A stretch of DNA of 21,287 nt from Prevotella sp. (lineage in GTDB: Bacteria > Bacteroidota > Bacteroidia > Bacteroidales > Bacteroidaceae), in contig JAEENF010000033.1 of NCBI GenBank assembly GCA_016283605.1, forward strand, positions 1 through 21,287. Direction: 5' to 3'. The position numbers and the translations under genes were made by a program. The notes under the pieces were generated by a model that did not search any database, was not told the DNA's origin, and was given only the letters and a program-made list of their open reading frames with translations. Each line of letters opens with the position of its first letter. Positions within the stretch are counted from its first letter, which is position 1. Below are positions 1 through 8,355 of this stretch, piece by piece.

Positions 1-1204
1 TCTTACTGTTGCGGATAATGTGTACCACCTCATCGATATTGTTCACAGCAATGATCAAACCTTCAAGGATGTGGGCACGCTCCTGAGCCTTGCGCAGATC
101 GTACTTGGTGCGACGGATGGTCACATCGTGACGGTGCTCCACAAAGTACTTCACACACTCCTTCAATGAGAGCAGACGAGGACGACCCTTTACCAGAGCG
201 ATATTGTTCACAGAGAACGAACTCTGCAGAGCGGTCATCTTGAAGAGCTTGTTCAGCAGCACGTTGGCATTGGCATCGCGCTTCACATCGACAACGATAC
301 GCATACCCTGACGGCCTGACTCATCGTTGACATTGGCCACACCCTCAATCTTATGCTGGTTGGCGAGATCGGCGATATAAGCCACAAGATCGGCCTTGTT
401 GACACCATATGGAATCTCAGTGACCACAATCTTATCGTGAGTCTCACCGCTCTCAATCTCGGCCTTAGCACGCATCACGATACGGCCTCGACCTGTCTCG
501 TAAGCATCACGTACGCCCTGCAGACCATAGATATAAGCACCTGTGGGGAAATCAGGACCTGGGATATACTGCATCAGTCCGTCGGTATCAAGGTCAGGGT
601 TGTCGATATAGGCGCAGCAACCGTCGATCACCTCACCCAAGTTATGGGTAGGAATATTGGTAGCCATACCTACGGCAATACCGTTACCACCATTGACCAG
701 CAGGTTGGGCACCTTCGTCGGCATCACGGTAGGTTCCTCAAGCGAGTCATCGAAGTTGGGCGCCATATCGACGGTCTCTTTTTCGAGGTCATCCATGATG
801 TGTTCACCCATCTTTGAGAGACGGCACTCGGTGTATCGCATGGCTGCTGGTGAGTCACCGTCTACGGAACCGAAGTTACCTTGACCGTCCACCAGTGTGT
901 AACGCATGTTCCAGTCCTGTGCCATACGTACGAGGGCACCATAGACTGAACCGTCGCCGTGGGGGTGGTACTTACCAAGCACCTCACCTACGACGCGCGC
1001 ACATTTCTTATAAGGTTGTGTCGATACATTGTTAATGTTCATCATACCGTAGAGGATACGGCGGTGTACGGGCTTGAAGCCGTCGCGAACATCGGGAAGG
1101 GCACGTGCCACAATGACTGACATAGAGTAGTCGATGTAGCTCGATTTCATCTCCTCTTCGATGTTAATCTTAATAATTCTGTCGTTGTCGAATGTCTGAT
1201 CCAT
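1..1204 (-). CDS. gyrA: DNA gyrase subunit A, N-terminal part (cut by window edge)
   Basis: This is the breakage-reunion subunit of type II topoisomerase DNA gyrase, which with GyrB introduces negative supercoils. The frame is open from the ATG at 1204 to the window edge and gives 401 codons, about half of a normal GyrA. The start reads MDQTFDNDRIIKINIEEEMK and is followed by SSYIDYSMSVIVARALPDVR, the canonical GyrA N terminus. HPHGD lies at residues 80-84, and the active-site tyrosine in AAMRYTE is Y124. VDGQGNFGSVDGD at 105-117 is also diagnostic. The positions matching E. coli Ser83 and Asp87 are both glycine here (G85, G89; codons at 952-950 and 940-938). The gene diverges from clpC and has its own consensus promoter, with a leader of about 85 nt. 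The identification is secure; the C-terminal beta-pinwheel lies outside the window. Confidence 0.97.
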   Translation of the reverse strand, partial: MDQTFDNDRIIKINIEEEMKSSYIDYSMSVIVARALPDVRDGFKPVHRRILYGMMNINNVSTQPYKKCARVVGEVLGKYHPHGDGSVYGALVRMAQDWNMRYTLVDGQGNFGSVDGDSPAAMRYTECRLSKMGEHIMDDLEKETVDMAPNFDDSLEEPTVMPTKVPNLLVNGGNGIAVGMATNIPTHNLGEVIDGCCAYIDNPDLDTDGLMQYIPGPDFPTGAYIYGLQGVRDAYETGRGRIVMRAKAEIESGETHDKIVVTEIPYGVNKADLVAYIADLANQHKIEGVANVNDESGRQGMRIVVDVKRDANANVLLNKLFKMTALQSSFSVNNIALVKGRPRLLSLKECVKYFVEHRHDVTIRRTKYDLRKAQERAHILEGLIIAVNNIDEVVHIIRNSK

Positions 1205-1292
1205 CTTTTTATTTGACTATTTTACTATTTACTTTTTTACGATTTTCGCGTTTAAGGCCCTTTTCAGCCCCTCTGACGCGTTTTTAACCGTG

Positions 1293-1324
1293 CAAAGGTA
1301 GATATTTTTTTCCATCCCACCAAA
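1293..1324 (-). promoter_or_regulatory. gyrA promoter, Bacteroidetes type
   Basis: Read on the minus strand, TTTG (1324-1321), exactly 20 bp, then TACCTTTG (1300-1293) is a full match to the Bacteroidetes sigma-ABfr promoter (TTTG, 19-21 bp, TAnnTTTG). Transcription would begin a few bases downstream, giving a gyrA leader of about 85 nt. Confidence 0.8.
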
Positions 1325-1388
1325 CCTTTTAAGCTTATTTAGCGGAAACTTTTCGAATAAATTGGCATAGTCTTTGCAAGAAATGTTG

Positions 1389-1396
1389 TATCTTTG
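1389..1396 (+). promoter_or_regulatory. clpC -7 box
   Basis: TATCTTTG matches the Bacteroidetes -7 consensus TAnnTTTG and ends 17 bp before the clpC ATG, so the leader would be very short. The -33 element is weak: the nearest TTG (1362-1364) is 24 bp upstream, longer than the usual 19-21. No Shine-Dalgarno sequence is seen; the region before the ATG is A-rich. Confidence 0.6.
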
Positions 1397-1413
1397 CAAA
1401 AAAATATAGAGAG

Positions 1414-3954
1414 ATGACAAGTCAGTTTTCACCTAAGGTATCTGAAATACTTGCCTACTCCCGTGAGGAGGCTGCAAGATTGACCAGTCGTTCGGTAGGT
1501 CCGGAACATCTGTTGTTGGGTCTGCTGAGAATGAAGGACGGCCCTGTGATGGACGTCTTCCATCGGCTTAACCTGAATTTGCAGAACATCAAGACCGAAC
1601 TCGAAAACCGAGTACGTGAAGATGAGATTCAGATACCCATATATACACAAGAATTAGTATTAAATGAAAAGGCGAGCAATATTCTGAAACTCGCTGTATT
1701 AGAGGCACGTATCGAAAGGACGACGAAAGTCGACGAACAACATCTGTTACTCGCCATTCTCCATGACGCAGTGAACAATGGTGCCAAACAAGTATTAGAA
1801 TTGAACAATATGAATTATGAAGATGTAGTGACGATGCTCCGTGCACCACAAACGAACATTACTAACGGCATAGGACTTCCGGAAGAGGACGAGGAGGACT
1901 TTGAAGAGACCGGCAAATCCGGTTCGACCAGTAATTCCAGCTCTTCTGGTTCCACAACCGCCACAGCCCAGAAGAAGACCAACTCGAAGACGCCAGTGCT
2001 CGATACCTTTGGTACCAATCTGACAATGGCAGCTGCTGAAGGAAAACTCGATCCATGCGTCGGTCGTGAAAAGGAAATCCAACGTGTAGTGGAGATCCTG
2101 GGACGTCGCAAGAAGAACAACCCCATTCTGATTGGCGAGCCTGGTGTCGGTAAGAGTGCCATCGTCGAAGGTTTGGCTCAGCAAATAGCCAATCATCATA
2201 CCAATCCGATGCTCTTCGGTAAGCAGATCTATACGCTGGATATGACGGGAGTCGTAGCTGGCACGAAATATCGCGGACAATTCGAGGAGCGTCTGAAAGC
2301 TCTGATGAAGGAAATCGAGACAAATCCTGATATCATCGTTTTCATCGATGAAATACATACTATCATCGGTGCAGGATCGACACCAGGAAGTATGGATGCC
2401 GCTAACATTATGAAGCCGGCCCTCGCTCGAGGAACAATACAGTGTATAGGTGCAACCACCCTCGACGAATATCGCAACTCTATCGAAAAAGACGGTGCCT
2501 TAGAGCGTCGTTTCCAAAAGGTACAGGTAGAGCCGACGACTCAGGAAGAAACGCTCCAGATCCTTCGAAACATCAAAGATCGTTATGAGCAGCATCATCA
2601 TGTCACATATACCGATGACGCACTTATGGCCTGTGTCAAATTGACAGACCGTTATGTGACAGACCGCTTTATGCCAGACAAAGCCATCGATGCACTGGAT
2701 GAGACGGGGTCGCGCGTACATTATAATAATGTACAGATTCCACCGGAAATCACAGAAAAAGAAAGTGAGATTGCTCAGGTGAAAGATCGGAAGAGTGCAG
2801 CCGTCAAAAATCAGAATTTCGAACTTGCTGCCAGTTTCCGTGATCGTCAGACCGTGTTAGAAGCTGAACTGAAACAGCTGAATGAGAAATGGCAGAACGG
2901 AGAATCTGAAGAACGTCAGATTGTTGATGCAGAACAGGTAGCCGAAGTCGTATCGATGATGACAGGTGTACCCGTTCAACGGATGGCAGAACAAGAAGGC
3001 ATTCGTTTGAAAGGCATGATGGAAGAGTTGAAAGGTTCTGTCATCGGTCAAGATAAGGCGATTGAGAAGATGGTACGTGCCATTCAGCGTAATCGAGTCG
3101 GTCTGAAGGAGCCAAATCATCCAATAGGCGTATTCATGTTCTTAGGTCCTACGGGTGTCGGTAAGACATATCTGGCCAAGAAACTGGCAGAGTTTATGTT
3201 CGGCAGTTCTGACGCCCTCATCCGTATCGATATGAGTGAATACACTGAGAGTTTCAACACCTCTCGTCTGATTGGTGCACCTCCGGGCTATGTCGGCTAT
3301 GAGGAAGGTGGACAACTGACAGAACGCGTACGTCGTCATCCCTACTCTATCGTCTTGCTCGACGAAATAGAAAAGGCACACTCGAATGTATTCAATCTTC
3401 TGTTGCAAGTACTCGACGAGGGTCGTCTGACAGATGGCAACGGACGTTTTGTAGATTTCCGTAATACGGTCATCATCATGACCTCCAATGCAGGTACACG
3501 CCAACTGAAGGACTTCGGACGGGGTGTGGGCTTCAGCGCTTCTGGTAGTACAGGTCTGATGCTCAACGAACAGGATAAGGAGCATGCTCGTAACATTGTT
3601 CAAAAAGCCCTCTCCAAGCAGTTCTCACCGGAATTCCTCAACCGTCTGGATGAAATCATCACCTTTGATCAGCTCGACCTTGAGGCTATCAAGCAGATTA
3701 TCGATATTGAGTTGAAGGGTCTCTATAGTCGTATCGAACAGATTGGCTATCATATCGACCTTTCGGAGGAAGCCAAGGAGTTCGTGGCAACGAAGGGTTA
3801 CGATGTACAGTTCGGAGCCCGTCCGTTAAAACGTGCTATACAGAATTATTTAGAGGATGGTATCAGTGACCTGATTGTAAACGGCAATCTTGAACCAGGT
3901 GCCACGATTCATATTACACTGCATGAAAACAAAAATGAGTTAGCGTTTTGCTAA
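1414..3954 (+). CDS. clpC: ClpC-type AAA+ unfoldase (Clp protease ATP-binding subunit)
   Basis: This Hsp100 ATPase unfolds proteins and feeds them to the ClpP peptidase in the cytoplasm. It has 846 residues, within the normal range. The domain order is: Clp N domain (about 1-145); an acidic, Ser/Thr-rich linker (about 155-193); first AAA+ module with Walker A GEPGVGKS (241-248) and Walker B IIVFIDE (about 307-313); a short UVR-like charged coiled coil (about 450-490); second AAA+ module with Walker A GPTGVGKT (578-585) and Walker B VLLDE (647-651); and the D2-small domain. The short UVR-type insert, instead of the long ClpB middle domain, and a VGF loop (705-707) resembling the ClpP-docking tripeptide both favour ClpC over the disaggregase ClpB. 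The gene diverges from gyrA and converges on nadE. Its stop codon lies inside a perfect hairpin. Confidence 0.92.
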   Translation: MTSQFSPKVSEILAYSREEAARLTSRSVGPEHLLLGLLRMKDGPVMDVFHRLNLNLQNIKTELENRVREDEIQIPIYTQELVLNEKASNILKLAVLEARIERTTKVDEQHLLLAILHDAVNNGAKQVLELNNMNYEDVVTMLRAPQTNITNGIGLPEEDEEDFEETGKSGSTSNSSSSGSTTATAQKKTNSKTPVLDTFGTNLTMAAAEGKLDPCVGREKEIQRVVEILGRRKKNNPILIGEPGVGKSAIVEGLAQQIANHHTNPMLFGKQIYTLDMTGVVAGTKYRGQFEERLKALMKEIETNPDIIVFIDEIHTIIGAGSTPGSMDAANIMKPALARGTIQCIGATTLDEYRNSIEKDGALERRFQKVQVEPTTQEETLQILRNIKDRYEQHHHVTYTDDALMACVKLTDRYVTDRFMPDKAIDALDETGSRVHYNNVQIPPEITEKESEIAQVKDRKSAAVKNQNFELAASFRDRQTVLEAELKQLNEKWQNGESEERQIVDAEQVAEVVSMMTGVPVQRMAEQEGIRLKGMMEELKGSVIGQDKAIEKMVRAIQRNRVGLKEPNHPIGVFMFLGPTGVGKTYLAKKLAEFMFGSSDALIRIDMSEYTESFNTSRLIGAPPGYVGYEEGGQLTERVRRHPYSIVLLDEIEKAHSNVFNLLLQVLDEGRLTDGNGRFVDFRNTVIIMTSNAGTRQLKDFGRGVGFSASGSTGLMLNEQDKEHARNIVQKALSKQFSPEFLNRLDEIITFDQLDLEAIKQIIDIELKGLYSRIEQIGYHIDLSEEAKEFVATKGYDVQFGARPLKRAIQNYLEDGISDLIVNGNLEPGATIHITLHENKNELAFC

Positions 3955-3960
3955 CTCATT
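3934..3960. terminator. Bidirectional hairpin terminator between clpC and nadE
   Basis: A perfect 11-bp stem (AATGAGTTAGC at 3934-3944 with GCTAACTCATT at 3950-3960) encloses a 5-nt loop. The clpC stop TAA (3952-3954) is inside the right arm, and the nadE stop (3967-3965) lies 5 bp beyond it. On the minus strand the stem runs into a T-rich tract (complement of the A-rich 3927-3935), so it should work best for nadE transcripts. On the plus strand the following T tract is poorer. Confidence 0.8.
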
Positions 3961-3964
3961 CTGT

Positions 3965-5875
3965 TTATAGTTTCTCGCATTCTTGCATCCATAACGCATA
4001 CGAAGCATCACTCGGCATGCGCCAGTCACCTCGTGGAGAAAGACTCACACTACCGACTTTGGGACCATCAGGAAGACATGACCGTTTGAACTGTTGGGTA
4101 AAGAACCGTCTGCAGAACGTCTTAAGCCACTTTTTGATGGTCTCGTCATCATAATCATTTGCGAAGGCCTTCTTTGCCATCACAAAAATCTTTGAAGGAC
4201 TGAAGCCGTAACGCAGGAAATAATAGATGAAGAAGTCGTGCAGTTCATACGGTCCCACAAGATCTTCTGTCTTCTGTTTGATATGTCCCTTTTCGTCAGC
4301 AGGTATCAGTTCCGGAGAAATAGGCGTGTCAATAATGTCAAGCAGAGTATCTGTAGCCATCTCACCAGCCACATAACTGACCAGATAGCGTATCAAGGTT
4401 TTCGGCACACCTGCATTAACGCCATACATCGACATGTGGTCACCATTGTACGTCGCCCATCCTAAAGCAAGTTCAGAAAGGTCTCCTGTACCTACAACAA
4501 TACCATTCACCTGATTGGCTACGTCCATCAGAATCTGGGTACGTTCACGCGCCTGACTATTCTCATAGGTGACATCATGAATCTTCATGTCGTGACCGAT
4601 GTCTTCAAAATGTTGAGTAACGGCTTTGGCGATGCTGATTTCGCGAATAGTGATTCCCAACGTCTCCATCAACTTCATCGCATTCTGATAAGTGCGGTCT
4701 GTAGTGCCAAAACCTGGCATTGTAATACCAATGATACCCTTACGGTCAAGTCCAAGTTTGTCGAAAGCCTTGACTGTAATGAGCAATGCCAGTGTTGAGT
4801 CCAGACCGCCACTGATTCCGATCACAGCCTTCTGGGCATTGATGTGATAGAGTCGCTTGATAAGTCCAGACACCTGAATATTCAGAATTTCTTCACAAGA
4901 TGCCTGCATATCTGAATCTTTCGGAATAAAGGGATGCGGATCTATTTCGCGAATCAACTCAAAGTCACGCTGACAGACGGACTTGGCATCAACCACGTTG
5001 GCATTAGCCTCACGTTGGGCATTGATGAAGGTCGTATTATGACGACGCTCTGTCCGTAGTTTCTCTACATCCAGCTGGGCGATCTTGATTTGTGGCTGAA
5101 GTGTGAAACGGTCACCTTCTACCAAAAGTTTTCCGTTCTCGAAGACCATCGCATTTCCGCCGTACACCACATCCTGGGTAGACTCTCCGAAACCTGCACT
5201 GGCATAGACATAGCCGCTGATGGTACGTGCACTCTGCTGGGCCAAAAGACTACAGAGATACTTGTGTTTACCAATCAACTCATCGCTGGCAGAAAGGTTG
5301 AAGATGATGTCGGCGCCAGCCAGAGCCAGATTGTTGCTTGGAGGGATCGGTGCCCACACGTCCTCACAGATCTCCACACCAAACTTCACACCATGACAGG
5401 TTTTAATGAGCAGCGGTTCTGCACTCACCTTGACCAATCCTCCAGCAAAACTGATGTCTGTAGGATTCAGGTCCTGAGCAGATGCGAACCACCGTTTCTC
5501 ATAGAACTCCCCGTAGTTGGGCAGATAGGTCTTAGGCACGATACCCAATATCTGTCCGTGTTGTACCATCACGGCACAATTGTAGAGCAGACTATTGATG
5601 ACCACCGGACATCCTACGATGATGATCACATCCAACTTACGGGTGAAGTCGAGCAGACGGAGGATACCCTCCTCAGCCTTGTCCAACAACAGCTGCTCGC
5701 GGAAGAGGTCCTGACAGGAGTAACCGGTCACACAGAGTTCTGGTGTCACCATCACTTCCACCCCTTGACCTTCAGCCTGTGCCGCCAGACTCTCAATCTG
5801 TTGGATGTTATAGTCCACATCGGCCACCTTGATCGATGGCACGGCAGCAGCGACTTTGATAAAACCGTATGTCAT
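3965..5875 (-). CDS. nadE: Glutamine-dependent NAD(+) synthetase
   Basis: This enzyme carries out the last step of NAD synthesis: nicotinate adenine dinucleotide plus ATP gives NAD, with ammonia released from glutamine. The 636-residue length fits the two-domain glutamine-dependent class. The N-terminal nitrilase-type glutaminase domain (about 1-280) carries the triad E46 (TPELC), K115 (VPKTYLP) and C170 (GVEICEDVW). The C-terminal synthetase domain has the ATP-pyrophosphatase P loop SGGLDST at 355-361 and a later GTGDLSELALGW motif. The start at 5875 is supported by GGAGG eight bases upstream. It is the last gene of a six-gene minus-strand run, 18 bp after the outer-membrane-type gene. The location is odd, because the five genes before it all encode exported proteins. 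The function is secure. Confidence 0.96.
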   Translation of the reverse strand: MTYGFIKVAAAVPSIKVADVDYNIQQIESLAAQAEGQGVEVMVTPELCVTGYSCQDLFREQLLLDKAEEGILRLLDFTRKLDVIIIVGCPVVINSLLYNCAVMVQHGQILGIVPKTYLPNYGEFYEKRWFASAQDLNPTDISFAGGLVKVSAEPLLIKTCHGVKFGVEICEDVWAPIPPSNNLALAGADIIFNLSASDELIGKHKYLCSLLAQQSARTISGYVYASAGFGESTQDVVYGGNAMVFENGKLLVEGDRFTLQPQIKIAQLDVEKLRTERRHNTTFINAQREANANVVDAKSVCQRDFELIREIDPHPFIPKDSDMQASCEEILNIQVSGLIKRLYHINAQKAVIGISGGLDSTLALLITVKAFDKLGLDRKGIIGITMPGFGTTDRTYQNAMKLMETLGITIREISIAKAVTQHFEDIGHDMKIHDVTYENSQARERTQILMDVANQVNGIVVGTGDLSELALGWATYNGDHMSMYGVNAGVPKTLIRYLVSYVAGEMATDTLLDIIDTPISPELIPADEKGHIKQKTEDLVGPYELHDFFIYYFLRYGFSPSKIFVMAKKAFANDYDDETIKKWLKTFCRRFFTQQFKRSCLPDGPKVGSVSLSPRGDWRMPSDASYALWMQECEKL

Positions 5876-5883
5876 ACGCTTTT

Positions 5884-5888
5884 CCTCC
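5884..5888 (-). promoter_or_regulatory. Shine-Dalgarno sequence of nadE
   Basis: On the minus strand, GGAGG lies 8 nt before the nadE ATG. This is notable because the other genes in the window have A/T-rich upstream regions without a clear Shine-Dalgarno sequence, as is usual in Bacteroidetes. It fixes the nadE start and suggests independent ribosome loading inside the operon. Confidence 0.65.
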
Positions 5889-5893
5889 GTCGA

Positions 5894-6559
5894 CTAAATG
5901 CCGAAGCCCAGACCCACATGCCACATATCACGGTTGACACCAGACGTATAGCGTGTGAGTCCTTTCGTATAACCACCCTTGACAGCGAAGCGACCAACAT
6001 GGAACGTACCACCGAAGTCAGCGTCAAGCTCTATGAATTTGATTCCATGGATGCGCATACTACTCTTTCCGGCATCTCCTTTCGCCCATCCGCCATTGAA
6101 GAGCACCATAAACTCTACAGCTGGCACGAGATAGACACCCTTAGCGAATCGGATCGCAAAGCCGCCTTCCACAAGTCCACCGCCGGTGAGATAGCTGAAT
6201 TTGTTATAGGTAATCGGCGTTGGATTATTTTTATCTTCGGGATTCTTGACTTGATTGTTTGATAAGCTAAAGGTGTTACTCATCCAATTGATGTCGTTGA
6301 CATTATCTAACTCGTCCCACATATAGGCAGCCATGATACCGCCGGCGAAAAACCAAGGGGTGTCACCGAGACAATAACCGTCTGTCCAACGGAAGGACAC
6401 ACCTTTCTTGAACTCAGGGCCTCCGTTACTAAGCTTCATGGGGTTATACTCCAAGAAGATGTTATTACATCCGAAATAGGAATCTAGATATCTTTGGGCA
6501 TTGATGGTGCCCACACAACCCATAAGGGCGATAACACTCAGGATAATTGATTTTTTCAT
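5894..6559 (-). CDS. Exported protein, probable small outer-membrane beta-barrel
   Basis: The product is 221 residues and starts with a clear signal peptide (MKKSIILSVIALMGCVGTINA, likely cleaved before Q23). The mature part is rich in Gly and aromatic residues, with alternating amphipathic strands such as FAIRFAKGVYLVPAVEFMVLF and FAVKGGYTKGLTRY, and ends in HVGLGFGI. That pattern fits an 8- to 10-strand outer-membrane barrel of the OmpW/OMP_b-brl kind, but no family was recognised with certainty. A cysteine in the signal region (C15) is not in a convincing lipobox. The gene lies 12 bp after the LysM gene and 18 bp before nadE, so it is probably co-transcribed with them. The barrel call is an inference from composition and strand pattern. 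Confidence 0.6.
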   Translation of the reverse strand: MKKSIILSVIALMGCVGTINAQRYLDSYFGCNNIFLEYNPMKLSNGGPEFKKGVSFRWTDGYCLGDTPWFFAGGIMAAYMWDELDNVNDINWMSNTFSLSNNQVKNPEDKNNPTPITYNKFSYLTGGGLVEGGFAIRFAKGVYLVPAVEFMVLFNGGWAKGDAGKSSMRIHGIKFIELDADFGGTFHVGRFAVKGGYTKGLTRYTSGVNRDMWHVGLGFGI

Positions 6560-6571
6560 TGCTGTTGATTT

Positions 6572-7459
6572 TTAACGTTTAGGTGAGATCGGCACCCAAG
6601 ACTCTACGGCAGCAGTTGTAATCACATGTCCCGTATACATCTCACATTCCGTTCTCAGTTTTTCTAATTGGGTTTTATAGTCTTTTGCAGCATCCGAAAC
6701 GGTCTTCCAAGTACGTTGCTTGGCAGTGGCGTTCGCCTTCATATAGACGTTCTTGACTTTCTCCAACTGACTGACAAAATCATCATACTTAGCTTTATAC
6801 TCTTCATAGAGTTGTTCCAGTTCCGGATCTTTTTCTACTGTTGCTACCAACTTGTCAATTCCTTCTTTGGCTGCAGAAGCACCTTTTTCTTTGGCTTCAT
6901 CCACCAAGTCCGTCACCTTCTCACGAACTTTCTTCTTAGAATCCTTCGAAGAAAGAAGACTGGCAATACCGTGTTCATTCTTACCGCCACTAAGTGTAGA
7001 GTCAGCAGCATCGATAGCATTGTTGATGGCGTCGTAATATGAGCCACCTTTCAGTTTAGTCACAACGACAGCAGCAGCAACATTGCCAGTTACCTTTGCA
7101 GCCTTCGTGAGCGTCTTTCCGGCTGATTTGAGAATTTTCCCCAGACGACCTTTATGATTGGTCGTGTCGTTCTTTTCCTTGTCGCCGGAATTAGCCTTAG
7201 ACTTCTTCTTTGGGCTATCGTCAGATGCTTCTTCAGACGCTGCTGCAGGTGCATTGGGATCGGGGATAACGAGCCTTACACCTGCGAAACACATCGTCAT
7301 ATTGGGGTTGGCCGCTTTCAGCTGTGCTTCAGAGAGGCCATATTTCTGGGCGATGGACGCTAACGTCTCACCCCGCTCTACCGTATGTTCTCGTTGTTGG
7401 GCAAGAACGGTCTGGCAGAGCAGCATCGCCAAGATGATCAAAAGGTTTTTTAGTTTCAT
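6572..7459 (-). CDS. Exported LysM-domain protein
   Basis: The product is 295 residues. A signal peptide (residues 1-20, cleavage after VLA) is followed directly by one LysM domain at about 23-66 (HTVERGETLASIAQKYGLS, ending LVIP), a fold that binds N-acetylglucosamine polymers such as peptidoglycan. A Lys/Ser/Asp-rich linker (about 70-105) leads to a helical region with a short Ala/Val stretch (GNVAAAVVVTKL) and then a charged, probably coiled-coil stalk (about 170-270). No catalytic domain was recognised, so the protein may tether or organise something at the cell wall. It lies 13 bp after the Cbp1-like lipoprotein gene and 12 bp before the barrel gene. Together these look like an envelope module of lipoprotein, periplasmic wall-binder and outer-membrane protein. 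The LysM call is firm; the role is inferred. Confidence 0.8.
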   Translation of the reverse strand: MKLKNLLIILAMLLCQTVLAQQREHTVERGETLASIAQKYGLSEAQLKAANPNMTMCFAGVRLVIPDPNAPAAASEEASDDSPKKKSKANSGDKEKNDTTNHKGRLGKILKSAGKTLTKAAKVTGNVAAAVVVTKLKGGSYYDAINNAIDAADSTLSGGKNEHGIASLLSSKDSKKKVREKVTDLVDEAKEKGASAAKEGIDKLVATVEKDPELEQLYEEYKAKYDDFVSQLEKVKNVYMKANATAKQRTWKTVSDAAKDYKTQLEKLRTECEMYTGHVITTAAVESWVPISPKR

Positions 7460-7472
7460 AATTTAGTTTCAA

Positions 7473-8333
7473 TTACTTGGTTTGGATAATCAGGAAATTG
7501 GACACGCTCCAGAATTTTCCTGGATCCGTGATAATCAGCGTCGACGAGTTGTCGCCCTGCTCCAGTCTGTATGAACCAGCGGGATTCGGAGAAAGAATCG
7601 TCGGCTTCTTTGAAGGAATGGGAATTTCTGTCACATTACGAATGTCGACCTTCTGGAAGAGCTTCTGGTCAACCTTCGACATATCCACCTTCTTCTTTGA
7701 GAACAGACCGCCACCAGCAAGCAGTCCGGCATCCTTCAGCTCTTTCTTCGAGGCGATCTTGATAAAGCCCTCATTCAGCATCTGGTCCTGTGCAGCCATC
7801 ACCTCTTCCTGCTCAGCGATCTTCACTTCCTGCTGAACGTTCTGCTGGGTCAGATTACCAACACGTGTGGTCAGCTGTTCAATAGAAATATTGCTCTGTT
7901 CCAGTTGTGCCAGAAGGTCGGAAATCTGAGCATCCTTAGCTTCAATCTGCTCTTTCAGCATATTGATGATACCACGGAGTTTCGAGATGTCACCACGTCC
8001 GGCAGCCAGGTCTTTCTCCAACTTTGCAATACGTTCACGTTGTGACTGCAAAGTGTTCTTCAGCTCACTCAAGCCCTTTTTCATCTCAGCGCGGCTGGGT
8101 AACGGACTCTCAGGATTTCTCACCAACAGGCCATTTTCCTGAACAGCGATACTGTCAAGGCCTTCATTAACGACAGCCAGGAATTCATTCAGACGATCAT
8201 AGTCACCTGTACGTTCCGTCAGAGCGGTCTGAAGTGAGTCAACCTGTTTCTGTAACTCTTCGGCTTTGTTGCCGCACGATGCCATAACCATTGCTACAAC
8301 GGCGATGACAGAAAGAAATACTAACTTTTTCAT
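7473..8333 (-). CDS. Coiled-coil lipoprotein, Cbp1-like
   Basis: The product is 286 residues. A lipoprotein signal (MKKLVFLSVI, then VMASC) makes C20 the likely lipidated residue. Residues about 24-190 form a long coiled coil with heptad-spaced Leu/Ile and many Gln/Glu/Lys. The C-terminal domain (about 195-286) has recognisable blocks: SKKELKDAG, KVDIRNVTEIPI, ILSPNPAGSYRL and DPGKFWSVSNFLIIQTK. From memory this arrangement matches the Bacteroidetes family annotated as Cbp1-like collagen-binding glycoprotein adhesins; no search was made. The binding activity of this member is not shown, and a structural envelope role is equally possible. The gene lies 22 bp after the C10 protease gene and 13 bp before the LysM gene. 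Lipoprotein and coiled-coil calls are firm; the family call is moderate. Confidence 0.75.
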   Translation of the reverse strand: MKKLVFLSVIAVVAMVMASCGNKAEELQKQVDSLQTALTERTGDYDRLNEFLAVVNEGLDSIAVQENGLLVRNPESPLPSRAEMKKGLSELKNTLQSQRERIAKLEKDLAAGRGDISKLRGIINMLKEQIEAKDAQISDLLAQLEQSNISIEQLTTRVGNLTQQNVQQEVKIAEQEEVMAAQDQMLNEGFIKIASKKELKDAGLLAGGGLFSKKKVDMSKVDQKLFQKVDIRNVTEIPIPSKKPTILSPNPAGSYRLEQGDNSSTLIITDPGKFWSVSNFLIIQTK

Positions 8334-8355
8334 GTTACTTATAAAATTTTATTTG

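Noticed and set aside
1414..3954. ClpB identity for the large AAA+ protein
   Set aside because: The insert between the first AAA+ module and the second is short and UVR-like, without the long ClpB middle coiled coil, and a VGF loop fits ClpP docking.
5090..6262. 390-codon open frame on the plus strand
   Set aside because: It is wholly antisense to nadE and the barrel-like gene, shows no recognisable domain and is His/Thr-rich in the way expected from the complement of real codons. It has no promoter or ribosome site.
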